Origin: Halobacillus dabanensis | GTDB lineage: Bacteria > Bacillota > Bacilli > Bacillales > Halobacillaceae | Assembly: GCF_900114165.1 (NCBI RefSeq) | Contig: NZ_FOSB01000011.1 | Coordinates: 62,001 to 126,000, forward strand | DNA: 64,000 nt | Reading direction: 5' to 3' | Shown here: piece after piece, positions 43,398 through 52,604 of the stretch | Layout of the letters: each line of letters opens with the position of its first letter | Numbering within the stretch: position 1 is the stretch's first letter | The notes under the pieces: generated by a model | What the model was told of the DNA's origin: nothing | Seen by the model: the letters and a program-made list of their open reading frames with translations, nothing else | Database searches by the model: none | Made by a program: the position numbers and the translations under genes

Positions 43398-44828
43398 ATG
43401 GGAGCAATAACACAAGAAATAAAAAAATATTACAGCATGTCCAAAAGAGAAAGATGGATTTATAAGTTTTCAAACCTTTGGATGACGCCCCTTATTTATT
43501 CAATATTGGCTTTCACCCTATTTCTTTGCACGTCATGGGCAGATCTTTGGATGGATTTCGGCTCTGTGGTTCCTTCATTTTTGGACCCAAGTTACGATTT
43601 AACCCGCAATATCTTAGCTACATTGACGGCAGGGCTTCTTTCCCTGACTTCTTTCACTTTTTACGGGGTGTTGACTGCCCTTACTACCTTTTCCGGTCAG
43701 TTTTCCCCTCGTATATTGAAGAACTTTATGATTACCAGGAAGACACAGCACACCTTAGGAATTTTTATTGGAAGTTTCTTATTTGTACTACTGAGCTTAC
43801 TATTTCTCAATAAAGAAGCAAGTTACTTCTTTATCCCTACTTCTGCAACTTTTCTAGCTGTGACTTCACTCGGAGCTTTTGTGGTCTTCATCAACCATAT
43901 AATCACATGGTTACAAATAACAAACATGACATTAGATATGAAAACAGAATCGATCAATATTATGGATGATTCTTTGATTAAAGAATTGAATCCTTACCGC
44001 GTCGAAAACGAAAGTGCAGTGAAAGAGGATCTTCCAGAATCTGAAGGTTACCAGGTGAGAATACAAAGTTCCGGATATTTGCAAAAGGTTAATTTTATTG
44101 GTCTTCTTGAGGAAGCACAAAAGGACGGCATAGTCTTAAGGTTAGAATACAAAGTGGGGAATTTCGTTTATTATTCAACCCCATTATTCACCTACTGGAA
44201 GAACAACTCATCAAGTGGAAATGTGGATATCGAAAAATACAAGAGTATGTTTCACTTTGGAAAAGGGCAAACAGAAATTCAGGATATCGAATTCAGTCTG
44301 AATAAATTTGTGGAAATTGCCATACGAGCTTTAGGTAACCATGATCCTAAAACAGCGTCTGGTACAATCTACCAACTTGGAGACTTGTTGATAAATATAT
44401 CACAGAATTCGCACTTTACTCCCTACTTGGCAGATAAACAGAATAATTTGAGAGTTATATTAAAGAGTTTAAAGTTCGAGGATTATTTGTATGTCAGCTT
44501 TGCTTCTATCCGACATTATTCGAGGAAGAATATTGTGATAACTATGGATATATTGAATGTTCTCCATGCGATTGCACAAGGTGTGTGTGAAAGAGATTAT
44601 GATCCTGTTTGGGAGTTTGTTGTTTATACGGTAAAAGGTTTTGAACAGGAGTATTTGCATGATTTGGATCGTAAACAGTTTTATCATATCTTATGGGAAA
44701 TTGCTTCTATCACGGATAATAAAGCAGGTTACTATAATTTAGTTGAAAAAACGTTATCCCAGATTTCTGATAAAGATGAATTAGAAGAGGCGAAAACAGT
44801 AGCTTATCCGAAAGGTGAGACAAAGTAA
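43398..44828 (+). CDS. DUF2254 membrane protein (copy 1)
   Basis: 476 residues. Four hydrophobic helices occupy the N-terminal 190 residues, with the characteristic block TAGLLSLTSFTFYGVLTALTTFSGQFSPRILKNFMITRKTQHTLGIFIGSF. A soluble C-terminal domain follows, with GYLQKVNF, FVYYSTPLFTYW, KGQTEIQDIEFSLNKFVEIAIRALGNHDPKTASGTIYQLGDLL. This is DUF2254, a predicted membrane protein family without known function. A paralogue lies at 53946. TAGGGAGGAATG precedes the ATG. Confidence 0.85.
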   Translation: MGAITQEIKKYYSMSKRERWIYKFSNLWMTPLIYSILAFTLFLCTSWADLWMDFGSVVPSFLDPSYDLTRNILATLTAGLLSLTSFTFYGVLTALTTFSGQFSPRILKNFMITRKTQHTLGIFIGSFLFVLLSLLFLNKEASYFFIPTSATFLAVTSLGAFVVFINHIITWLQITNMTLDMKTESINIMDDSLIKELNPYRVENESAVKEDLPESEGYQVRIQSSGYLQKVNFIGLLEEAQKDGIVLRLEYKVGNFVYYSTPLFTYWKNNSSSGNVDIEKYKSMFHFGKGQTEIQDIEFSLNKFVEIAIRALGNHDPKTASGTIYQLGDLLINISQNSHFTPYLADKQNNLRVILKSLKFEDYLYVSFASIRHYSRKNIVITMDILNVLHAIAQGVCERDYDPVWEFVVYTVKGFEQEYLHDLDRKQFYHILWEIASITDNKAGYYNLVEKTLSQISDKDELEEAKTVAYPKGETK

Positions 44829-44938
44829 ACAGTTCCACTCTCTGGATCTTTCTGTTGAAGTGGGACTAATGCTGTCTCTTTTTTATAGTAAGATCTATAT
44901 CTTCCCATGCCTCCTGTTTTTTTACTTTACCATATCAG

Positions 44939-44990
44939 TGCCTGATCCCCGCTGCGCTTGCCTTTTAGCAGATCAGGGGCAGGCACCGAT
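44939..44990. repeat. REP/REPIN-like palindrome beside a pseudogene
   Basis: GTGCCTGATCCCCGCT and TCAGGGGCAGGCACCGAT are imperfect arms around CTTGCCTTTTAGC. It abuts the 3' end of the EamA-type remnant. Confidence 0.75.
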
Positions 44991-45133
44991 TCAGGATGCA
45001 TTTTTATTAAAAGCTAGTAATAGAGTCATACCGATGATACAAGCCATCCCCAACCACTGAAATGATCCAAAAAGTTCTTTTAACCAAATGACCATAGTCA
45101 GTACTGCAGAAAGGGGTTCTAAGTTTCCGCTTA
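44991..45133 (-). pseudogene. EamA-type transporter C-terminal remnant
   Basis: Reading the minus strand from 45133 to a TGA at 44993 gives about 46 residues including [20 protein letters not shown] and [18 protein letters not shown]. This is the last two helices of an EamA/DMT exporter (the EPLSAVL motif and the following GxxLIxxGxxLL helix). No start or N-terminal part exists upstream, where the sequence changes to unrelated DNA and the next gene. It is a decayed gene fragment, not related in detail to the intact EamA gene at 30374. Confidence 0.7.
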
Positions 45134-45180
45134 AGGGTTAGATGGTGGGGATAGTTGTCTTAGATTCAAATCTTCAACAA

Positions 45181-45222
45181 TCGATGGTAATTTTCTTTTA
45201 GAAGATCATCGACTTTTTTTAA
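45181..45222 (+). terminator. Terminator-like hairpin before the cytidine deaminase-like gene
   Basis: TCGATG and CATCGA with inner TTTTCT/AGAAGA pairing, followed by CTTTTTTT. It lies 12 bases before the ribosome site of the next gene, so it could be an attenuator or the end of an upstream transcript. Confidence 0.5.
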
Positions 45223-45243
45223 AAAACGAAAGGAGTGATTGAG

Positions 45244-45666
45244 ATGGATATCGAGCAGAAATTATATCAAGCAGCAACGGAACTTATAGAGGAAAGGTAC
45301 CCTGATGGGTGGGGTGGGGCAGCAGCCATGCATACAAGTGATGGTCATATCTTGACAAGTGTTGCACCAGAGGTAATAAATGCTTCGACAGAGTTATGTA
45401 TAGAAACAGGTGCTATCCTGGAAGCCCATAAACTAAATACACGAATTACATATTCCATTTGTGTGGTGAGAGAGGATGAAAATGACCCATTTAAAATATT
45501 ATCTCCTTGCGGGGTTTGTCAGGAGAGGCTGTTTTACTGGGGAGGAGACGTAAAGGTTGGAATATCCTCCTTACATGGGGATGGTTCATTGATTTTTAAG
45601 ACATTGGATGAAGTCCAGCCATACCATTGGTCTTATTCCTACAAAAACGAAGAGTTATTCGACTAG
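45244..45666 (+). CDS. Cytidine/blasticidin-S deaminase-like protein
   Basis: The start is ATG 45244, 8 bases after AAAGGAG. The 140-residue protein has a zinc-dependent nucleoside deaminase fold. C-x-E appears in STELCIETGAILEA (cysteine replacing the common histidine, with the catalytic glutamate retained) and PC-x-x-C in LSPCGVCQERLFYWG. This fits the cytidine deaminase/blasticidin deaminase group. It could salvage cytidine or act on a nucleoside antibiotic. Which one cannot be decided. Confidence 0.82.
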   Translation: MDIEQKLYQAATELIEERYPDGWGGAAAMHTSDGHILTSVAPEVINASTELCIETGAILEAHKLNTRITYSICVVREDENDPFKILSPCGVCQERLFYWGGDVKVGISSLHGDGSLIFKTLDEVQPYHWSYSYKNEELFD

Positions 45667-45710
45667 TTGTGGGGAAAGAGGTTACTATATCTTAGGGTGA
45701 ATTTTCGGAT

Positions 45711-45750
45711 AAAGGGGCAAATCTGGAAAAGTGGATTTGTCCCTTTTATT
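45711..45750 (+). terminator. Intrinsic terminator after the deaminase-like gene
   Basis: AAAGGGGCAAATC and GATTTGTCCCTTT form a long stem, followed by TTATTG. Confidence 0.75.
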
Positions 45751-45757
45751 GCCCTTT

Positions 45758-45813
45758 TCGGTGCCTGACCCTCTGTCTGTTACCATATTAACGGCACGAG
45801 GTCTTGCACCGAG
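45758..45813. repeat. REP/REPIN-like palindrome, diverged
   Basis: The outer arms TCGGTGC and GCACCGA are exact. CCTGACCCTCTGTCTGTTACC and TTAACGG match the family. Confidence 0.7.
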
Positions 45814-45889
45814 CTTTTAGTTTCGATCTCTTTCCGGAAGGGTATGGGGATATCAGGTTATAGTAAAGACGCTTGCACGGAGGTGCAGT

Positions 45890-46846
45890 ATGAATAATTT
45901 ATTGGTTTCAGTGGTCATTCCTGCTTTTAATGAAGGCAAAAATATTGGGCTGTTACATGAAGCACTGCAAAAAGAATTTGCAATGCTTTCCTGTTCTTGG
46001 GAAGTGGTGTTTGTAAACGATGGAAGCAGTGATGATACACTGAATAATATCCACACATTGGTAGATATATATCCAGAAGTGAAGTATGTGTCTTTCAGCC
46101 GCAATTTCGGTAAAGAGTCTGCTCTGTTCGCGGGGCTTCAGCACGCCAGAGGTGATGCAGTGATTATTATGGATGCTGATTTGCAGCATCCTCCTGAATT
46201 GATCCCTGATTTACTGGAGGGTTACAAGGAAGGCTATCAACAAGTGGTGGCCAAGCGAAACCGGGAAGGGGAGGCTAAATCCCGATCCTTTCTTTCCTCC
46301 GTATACTATAAAGCTGTCAATCGCCTCATTCAGGTGGACTTGCATGATGGGGAAGGAGATTTCCGCCTCTTGGGAAGACGGGCTTTGGAGGCTATCTTGA
46401 CAATGAGTGAGGGAAACCGGTTTTCCAAGGGATTGTTTTCCTGGATAGGGTTCGAGCAGAAGACAGTCCATTATGACAATGTCGAACGGCAGAATGGCCA
46501 TTCCCAATGGTCGATGAAGCAGCTACTGGAATATGGGATCGAAGGAATCGTCTCCTTTAACCAGCGGCCGCTCCGCTTCGTGATGTATACGGGTTTGGTA
46601 ATCATGGCCCTCAGTCTCCTTTACATCTCGTTCATTTTCGTGATGACACTAATGAGAGGAGTGGGAGAGCCTGGCTACTTCACGATCATATCTTCTGTCT
46701 TGTTCCTTGGAGGTGTACAACTGGTAAGTCTCGGGGTGATTGGTGAATATGTCGGAAGAATCTATATGGAAACAAAGAAACGGCCGCACTATCTTGTGCA
46801 GGAAAGTAATGTAGAAAGGGATTCCTATGAGAAAGTGGAACAATGA
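45890..46846 (+). CDS. GT2 glycosyltransferase, CsbB/GtrB/polyprenyl-phosphate sugar synthase type
   Basis: 318 residues. The GT-A domain has VVIPAFNEGKNIG, VVFVNDGSSDDTL, SFSRNFGKESALFAGL and the DxD-type MDADLQHPPE. Two C-terminal helices (about 230-255 and 265-290) anchor it in the membrane. CsbB, YkcC and GtrB proteins move a sugar from a nucleotide donor to undecaprenyl phosphate at the inner face. The following GtrA and YfhO genes complete a three-part envelope glycosylation system. GGAGGTG precedes the ATG. Confidence 0.9.
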   Translation: MNNLLVSVVIPAFNEGKNIGLLHEALQKEFAMLSCSWEVVFVNDGSSDDTLNNIHTLVDIYPEVKYVSFSRNFGKESALFAGLQHARGDAVIIMDADLQHPPELIPDLLEGYKEGYQQVVAKRNREGEAKSRSFLSSVYYKAVNRLIQVDLHDGEGDFRLLGRRALEAILTMSEGNRFSKGLFSWIGFEQKTVHYDNVERQNGHSQWSMKQLLEYGIEGIVSFNQRPLRFVMYTGLVIMALSLLYISFIFVMTLMRGVGEPGYFTIISSVLFLGGVQLVSLGVIGEYVGRIYMETKKRPHYLVQESNVERDSYEKVEQ

Positions 46847-47201
46847 ATTCACCCGGTTCGTCATTGTAGGCGGATTGAATACAGCGAATTATTATTTTTT
46901 TTATGTTCTTTTTTATAATTTGCTGGGGTGGTATTATCTTCTCTCCCACATTCTTGCCTTTTTCATCAGCATGGTCATTTCCTTTTTCCTGAATGTCTAT
47001 TTCACTTATAAGGTAAAGCCCACGTTGGGAAAATTCCTTATGTTCCCATTCACTCAAGTTGTCAATATGTCGGTTTCTTCCCTTTTAATCTACCTGTTCG
47101 TCGACCTATTGCATTGGAATGGCAATATTGCTCCACTAGCTGCAGTCGTTTTCACTGTACCGATCACCTTTTTTGTTACTAGTAAAATTTTGAAGAGGTA
47201 A
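46827..47201 (+). CDS. GtrA/GtcA-family membrane protein, putative lipid-linked sugar flippase
   Basis: 124 residues with four helices. FTRFVIVGGLNTANYYFFYVLFY, the middle FFISMVISFFLNVYFTYK and the late FLMFPFTQVVNMSVSSLLIYLFVD are the GtrA pattern. It overlaps the GT2 gene by 20 bases, with AAAGGGA inside that gene, so the two are translationally coupled. GtrA proteins are thought to flip undecaprenyl-phosphate-sugar to the outer leaflet. Confidence 0.88.
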   Translation: MRKWNNEFTRFVIVGGLNTANYYFFYVLFYNLLGWYYLLSHILAFFISMVISFFLNVYFTYKVKPTLGKFLMFPFTQVVNMSVSSLLIYLFVDLLHWNGNIAPLAAVVFTVPITFFVTSKILKR

Positions 47202-47214
47202 GGCGTGAATAATC

Positions 47215-49803
47215 ATGACAAAGAAACAATGGATTTTGCTTATCAGTGGCAGTCTTCTCACTGCTCTTCTGGCGCATGCCTTTTTCCTTTACCAATGGAC
47301 ACAGGGAGTATATATGACAGGGCCGAATGACGGGCTATCCCAGATGGTTCCTTTTCGTGAGATGCTTTACGACCGATTCACGAGTGGGGATTTTTTCTAT
47401 TCCTATGAATTCGGGCTCGGCGGAGGTACTCTCAGCCAGCTTGCCTACTATTACGGTATCAATATCTTTTTCTTCCTGACTGTCATGGGGCTATTTATCC
47501 TGGAATCGCTTTCGGTCATCAGCGAGCCGGATGTGTTGTTCTGGGCACAGGCTACCGTTTTCATCAGTGTTGTAAGAATGACGTTTATTCTAGTCATCAC
47601 TACATATGTTTTCCGTTATCTGAACGGAAGGTTGCTCCCATCCTTCATTGGCGCTGTCCTTTACGGAACCTCCGCCATGTATTTTTTGCATGTCACTTAT
47701 TGGGAATTCTTCGGGGATGCCTTTCTCTGGCTGCCGCTTTTGATCCTCGGAGTCGAAAAAATCATCAGGGAGAAAAAGCCGGGCTGGCTGATTGCAGCTG
47801 CTGCAATTTCTTTTTTTGACAATTTTTATTTCGCTTACATCAACGGCATTTTTACCGGACTGTATATATTATCCAGATGGATATTTCCCTTGGAGGCAAA
47901 AGAAACGCCCAAACGTATCCAACTCAAATTTTATTGTTCTTCTGTCCTGCTTGCGTTAGGGATCGGGTCTGTCGGATTCGTTCCTGCTGTCTGGAGTTTT
48001 CAGCAAAACATACGGCCTCCCTATGAGCAGGAAATTCCGCTTGTTGCTAATACAAGCAACATTCTTTTTGATAGCTATTATCTGATCGTCCCTGCTGTGT
48101 TTGTGCTATTGCTAGGCCTTCGACATCTGTACAGGAAGCCACAGTTCCGGTTTTTCAGCCTATTGAGCCTGATATTGACCGCCCTGCATTTCATTCCGTG
48201 GGCAGCCAGTTTTTTCAATGGCCTGTCTGCTCCACAGCACCGCTATGAATACCTGGCGGCGTTTACGATTGGAGCTACAGTTGCGGCCGGACTGCCCGCA
48301 TTGAAGCAGGTGACGTATAAACAGATGACGGTTGCAAGTATCGGGATCGTCATTGTTTATACGGTTTTTCAGTGGACAGATCCAACCATAGAAATCGACA
48401 GTATACGGTCAATGGCTATCCTTATTTTTGCTGGGCTTGTCCTGCTGAACGCTTTCTTGCTCATCAAGGGTGGGAAACCAGCGTTGTATAGCCTGTTCGC
48501 CATCATCGTGCTTTCCCAGCTTGTAGTGATCAATCATTACCAATATGACAATCTATATTCAAGGGGTAGTGTGCATGAGAGCACGGTGGAATACATAAAG
48601 AGTGAAAAATATATGGCAGAAGAACAACAAGCATTGATTGATGATGTCCTGGATTCTGATACCAGGCCTCTTTCCCGGATCACATGGAAGGAAGGTGGCA
48701 GATATAATACACCGATCATTCAGGGTTTTCCTGGAACAAGTGCTTATTCCAGCATCCTTAACGGGCATCTGTTGAATTACTATTATCATGACCTGGAAAT
48801 TGATATGAAGCGGGAAAGTGTCAGCCGGTACTCGGGATTCGGGGATCGTGCCAATCTGCATAGTTTATGGCAGGCCAACTATGTGATGTATGAAAAAGGG
48901 GAAGAAAAGAATGTTCCATACGGTTTCTCCCCTTATAGAGAAAAAGGAGATTTTATCATCTATGAAAATGCCAATCCTCTCCCATTCGTTCGGATATCGG
49001 ATCAAATCTACAGCGAGGAGTCCCTAAAAAATCATCATCCTCTCACTCGTGAGCAAGCGATGCTGCAGGGGCTTGTCGTAGAAAATCCGAAAACGAAAGA
49101 GAAGGGGATTCCACAAAAAGAAAACTTGATGGATAAGGCAAGCGTAGAAAGCGTCGGCGGCAGTTATTCCAATGAAAGGCTTGTAATTACAGAAGAAAAA
49201 GGAGGGATAGACATCTCTCTTCCTGCATCTGTGATGGATTCGGATGCCGAGGATATCTATGTTTCTTTTTATCTGTTGAACAACGTAAAAGACGCACCAC
49301 TATTCGCTCTAAGCGTAAATGACTTCTGGACGAGTAGAAAATCCAGGGAATCGATTTATAAAACGAATGTAAATGATATTACGATCCGCATTCCGAAAGA
49401 GGAAATAGTCTCCATCCGGATGCGGGAAGGAGATTATACCTTAAAAGATCTCGAGATTTATACGGAAGATTATCAGGCTCTTGAAAAGGCAGCAGAAAAT
49501 AAACAGGAGCAGGATATAACAATCGATGGAAACCAGATTACCATTGATCATCTCGCAGCTGATACGGAGGGCTACCTAACCATTCCTGTCCCTTATGAGA
49601 AAGGCTGGCAGGTGAAGGTAGACGGAGAGAAAAGGGATTTGGAACAAGTCAACTACGCTATGCTCGGTACCTCAATCCAACAAGGAGATGAAAGGGTAGA
49701 ATTCATCTATTATCCTCCATATTTCAGAATTACTTTGATAACCGCTGGGGTGTCACTGATTCTAGCGATGATATGGGTAAGAAAGAGAAAGGGAAAGAGA
49801 TAG
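47215..49803 (+). CDS. YfhO-family membrane glycosyltransferase (GT-C like)
   Basis: 862 residues. About twelve to fourteen helices fill the first 430 residues, a large extracytoplasmic domain follows, and the last helix is at the C-terminus (FRITLITAGVSLILAMIWV). The N-terminal loop YMTGPNDGLSQMVPFREMLYDRF carries the acidic residue expected at the GT-C active site. YfhO proteins transfer the lipid-linked sugar to a polymer such as lipoteichoic acid. This is the third gene of the GT2-GtrA-YfhO operon, 13 bases after gtrA. The acceptor is not visible from the sequence. Confidence 0.9.
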   Translation: MTKKQWILLISGSLLTALLAHAFFLYQWTQGVYMTGPNDGLSQMVPFREMLYDRFTSGDFFYSYEFGLGGGTLSQLAYYYGINIFFFLTVMGLFILESLSVISEPDVLFWAQATVFISVVRMTFILVITTYVFRYLNGRLLPSFIGAVLYGTSAMYFLHVTYWEFFGDAFLWLPLLILGVEKIIREKKPGWLIAAAAISFFDNFYFAYINGIFTGLYILSRWIFPLEAKETPKRIQLKFYCSSVLLALGIGSVGFVPAVWSFQQNIRPPYEQEIPLVANTSNILFDSYYLIVPAVFVLLLGLRHLYRKPQFRFFSLLSLILTALHFIPWAASFFNGLSAPQHRYEYLAAFTIGATVAAGLPALKQVTYKQMTVASIGIVIVYTVFQWTDPTIEIDSIRSMAILIFAGLVLLNAFLLIKGGKPALYSLFAIIVLSQLVVINHYQYDNLYSRGSVHESTVEYIKSEKYMAEEQQALIDDVLDSDTRPLSRITWKEGGRYNTPIIQGFPGTSAYSSILNGHLLNYYYHDLEIDMKRESVSRYSGFGDRANLHSLWQANYVMYEKGEEKNVPYGFSPYREKGDFIIYENANPLPFVRISDQIYSEESLKNHHPLTREQAMLQGLVVENPKTKEKGIPQKENLMDKASVESVGGSYSNERLVITEEKGGIDISLPASVMDSDAEDIYVSFYLLNNVKDAPLFALSVNDFWTSRKSRESIYKTNVNDITIRIPKEEIVSIRMREGDYTLKDLEIYTEDYQALEKAAENKQEQDITIDGNQITIDHLAADTEGYLTIPVPYEKGWQVKVDGEKRDLEQVNYAMLGTSIQQGDERVEFIYYPPYFRITLITAGVSLILAMIWVRKRKGKR

Positions 49804-49820
49804 GTGTGTCATTACCTGTC

Positions 49821-49862
49821 CACCCTCTGGTGCCAATTTAGCAGATGGGATCAGAGGGGGAA
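49821..49862. terminator. Hairpin after the glycosylation operon, perhaps a decayed REP copy
   Basis: CCCTCTG and CAGAGGG are exact arms around a spacer with TTTAGCAGATGG. The outer ends no longer match the repeat family. The T-run is weak. Confidence 0.45.
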
Positions 49863-50009
49863 TTCTGTTAAATCTAAAAAATCCCAAAAAAATTCACATA
49901 CCGTTATTGTCTATTCCTTAACATAATTTCTTAAAATTAATCTCCACAGAATAAATCAGCCTTTTTTACACAAAATAACAATAATTAGTATATAAAAGGT
50001 TGATGCATA

Positions 50010-51494
50010 ATGCTGAAAAAAAGAGGAAAGGGCTCAAATAATAAGATAAACATCTTACCAGGGCTGGAAAAACTCAAAGAATCTGCGGATTTTATACACT
50101 ATAAAAATGATGGGAACCCTGGTTTTTACGTCAATTATTTTAAAAGTCTTATTGACGTAGATATTTTACACCGGGATATTCTTCGTTATGTCTCCAAAAG
50201 CACAACCAAAAAACTAAGCGAGTTAAAAAATGAATTGCCTATTGAAGTAGTGATGGAAACTTCGGACGTTGAATTTATCACGGATAAGATTTTCCGAGGA
50301 TTTGTTTTCGTTCAGTTGGAAAATGATTTAAGTAACGGGTTATTAATCAGAGCGGAGAAGCATTCTGTAAGGGATGTCACCATTCCAGAGGTCGAGTATA
50401 GTGTAATCGGGCCGAAAGAATCTTTTGTGGAATCTTACGAAGTAAACTTAAACTTGATTAGGAGCCGTTTGCCTGATTCTCAATTGAGATTGAAACAATA
50501 TAAAATTGGTTCTCTGTCCCGCTCAAAAGTGGGACTTTTGTATATGGATGGATTAACCAACCAGGAGAATGTCGAAACAGTAAATCAAAGACTGGAAGAT
50601 ATCGATATTGACATGTTGAATGATATTTCTAATATCGCGGAATTAATCAGCGATAGCCAACTTTCTCCTTTTCCTCAGCTATTGGACACAGAAAGGCCTG
50701 ACCGGACATGCGCTGCATTAGCGGAAGGGAAGGTGGTCATCCTAATGGATCGCTCCCCACACGTTTTATTGGGGCCGACCAGTTTAATTGAATTCTTTTC
50801 TTCCTTTGAGGATTATTATATTCATTGGATTTTGGCTTCCATGTTTCGCTTGATCCGTCTGGTTGCCGTCATTCTTTCCATTGTGGCGACTCCCATTTAT
50901 GTGGCTGTCCTCACTTATCATCATGAAGTTCTTCCGCAAGACTTAATAGGGACATTAGTGACTTCCCGGAGAAACGTTCCTTTTCCACCTATTTTAGAAG
51001 CCATCATTTTAGAATTGACGATCGAATTACTGCGGGAAGCTGGAGCAAGGCTTCCGACAAAAATCGGTCAGACGATCGGTATCGTAGGAGGTATCGTAAT
51101 CGGGACAGCTGCGGTCCAAGCGGGATTAACGAGTAATATTTTGTTAATTATCGTAGCCCTCAGTGCACTAGGTTCCTTCACTACACCGATTTATAATATC
51201 GGTAATACGATCCGTTTGATACGTTTTCCGTTACTCATATTTGGCAGTCTCTTCGGTTTATTGGGAGTAGTGATTTGTGTGGTGTTCATATTAGCTCACT
51301 TAATTCAACTCACTTCACTGGGAAGACCTTATATGGAACCCATCTATCCTTTTCGTTTTGGGGATTTCAGGGATGCGATCGTCCGGTTAACGTTAAGAGA
51401 GCGTAACACCCGTCCAGTCTATTTAAGGACACAGAAGCCTATCCGTTTCCCTGAGCCTGAAAAAGACAATAAATCTACAGATATATATGAATAA
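50010..51494 (+). CDS. Spore germinant receptor subunit A (GerA/GerKA family)
   Basis: 494 residues. A soluble N-terminal part (about 1-270) is followed by a membrane part of four to five helices. YYIHWILASMFRLIRLVAVILS, PTKIGQTIGIVGGIVIGTAAVQAGL and the C-terminal PYMEPIYPFRFGDFRDAIVRL are hallmark GerA blocks. It sits in the inner spore membrane and forms the nutrient receptor with B and C. It is first in a gerA-gerB-gerC operon, and B starts 12 bases later. The ribosome site is weak (AAAAGG). I cannot name the germinant. Confidence 0.93.
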   Translation: MLKKRGKGSNNKINILPGLEKLKESADFIHYKNDGNPGFYVNYFKSLIDVDILHRDILRYVSKSTTKKLSELKNELPIEVVMETSDVEFITDKIFRGFVFVQLENDLSNGLLIRAEKHSVRDVTIPEVEYSVIGPKESFVESYEVNLNLIRSRLPDSQLRLKQYKIGSLSRSKVGLLYMDGLTNQENVETVNQRLEDIDIDMLNDISNIAELISDSQLSPFPQLLDTERPDRTCAALAEGKVVILMDRSPHVLLGPTSLIEFFSSFEDYYIHWILASMFRLIRLVAVILSIVATPIYVAVLTYHHEVLPQDLIGTLVTSRRNVPFPPILEAIILELTIELLREAGARLPTKIGQTIGIVGGIVIGTAAVQAGLTSNILLIIVALSALGSFTTPIYNIGNTIRLIRFPLLIFGSLFGLLGVVICVVFILAHLIQLTSLGRPYMEPIYPFRFGDFRDAIVRLTLRERNTRPVYLRTQKPIRFPEPEKDNKSTDIYE

Positions 51495-51506
51495 GGGGGC
51501 CTCGCC

Positions 51507-52604
51507 ATGAAAGGAATGACAACCGTTCAAGACAGTTCAAAGATTTCCCCTTTTCTAGTTCTTTATCTCATCGTATCCACACAAGTAGGGGTCGGGGTAC
51601 TGGGGTTCCAAAAATATATTGTAGAAGGCATGGGTTATGACGCCTGGATGGCTATCATTTTAGCGGGGCTGATTGTCCATCTGTATATTTATATGATTTA
51701 TTCTATCATGCGCAAAGCGGACATGGACATTATAGAGCTTAATCATGTTTTATTTGGGAAGTGGATTGGAAACTTGATCAACCTTGTATTCATCCTCTAT
51801 CTGCTTATTCTTTCCTTAACTGTTTTAAGGACGTATATAGAGGTTGTACAAGTTTGGATGTTTAGGAATCTGAACACTTGGATCATTGCTTTTTTCATTC
51901 TACTTCTGGTGCTCTTCGTAATAAAAGGTGGATTCAGATCCGTAGTAGGGATATGTTTTTTAAGTGTTCTATTACCTTCTTTTTTAATCTTGACTCTTTA
52001 TTTTCCATTACAATTTGCTCATTTCGGAAATTTATTGCCTATAGGAGATTTCACAATGAAAGAGTTGGTGATTTCTACTCGCAATATGGTTTTGAGTTAT
52101 CTTGGGTTTGAGTTGTTATTTTTCTTCTACCCATTTATAAAGAATGGAGAGAAATCTCAAAAGTGGGCCCACCTGGGTAATTTTGTCACCGTATCCATAT
52201 ATCTGGTTATAGGTATTGTTTCATTCGCTTATTTTGCTGAGCCGTACATAAAAGAAGCAGAATGGGCGACGCTCACCCTCTGGAAAGTCGTAGAATTACC
52301 TTTTTTGGCAAGGTTTGAATATATAGGGGTGACTACCTGGTTATTCATTATCCTCCCGATTCTTTGTCTATGGTTATGGGCAGCAAGCAGGGGAGTGAAA
52401 CACATGATTCCAAAATTAAAACAAAAGAGAATACTGTATATTATGGTAGCTGTTATTTTAGTGAGTTCAGGATTGTTTCAAACAAGAGAGGAAATCAGTT
52501 TTTTAAATACCCTCTCCTCACGGGTGGGGTTTTATTTTTTAGGCTTCTATATTCCTCTCCTATATATAATTATGTTAGTTAAGAAGGAAGTGAGGAAATC
52601 ATGA
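51507..52604 (+). CDS. Spore germinant receptor subunit B (GerB/GerKB family)
   Basis: 365 residues and ten helices of the APC amino-acid permease fold. ISPFLVLYLIVSTQVGVGVLGFQKYI at the start, KGGFRSVVGICFL, and LPIGDFTMKELVIST, with the late LPFLARFEYIGVTTWLF, are typical of GerB. It is the germinant-binding permease-like subunit. AAGGGGGG precedes the ATG. Its stop overlaps the gerC start as ATGA. Confidence 0.93.
   Translation: MKGMTTVQDSSKISPFLVLYLIVSTQVGVGVLGFQKYIVEGMGYDAWMAIILAGLIVHLYIYMIYSIMRKADMDIIELNHVLFGKWIGNLINLVFILYLLILSLTVLRTYIEVVQVWMFRNLNTWIIAFFILLLVLFVIKGGFRSVVGICFLSVLLPSFLILTLYFPLQFAHFGNLLPIGDFTMKELVISTRNMVLSYLGFELLFFFYPFIKNGEKSQKWAHLGNFVTVSIYLVIGIVSFAYFAEPYIKEAEWATLTLWKVVELPFLARFEYIGVTTWLFIILPILCLWLWAASRGVKHMIPKLKQKRILYIMVAVILVSSGLFQTREEISFLNTLSSRVGFYFLGFYIPLLYIIMLVKKEVRKS

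Noticed and set aside
44815-45060. Plus-strand 81-codon frame after the first DUF2254 gene
   Set aside because: It overlaps the DUF2254 end, the palindrome and the EamA remnant, has no ribosome site, and its sequence reflects the antisense of the pseudogene.
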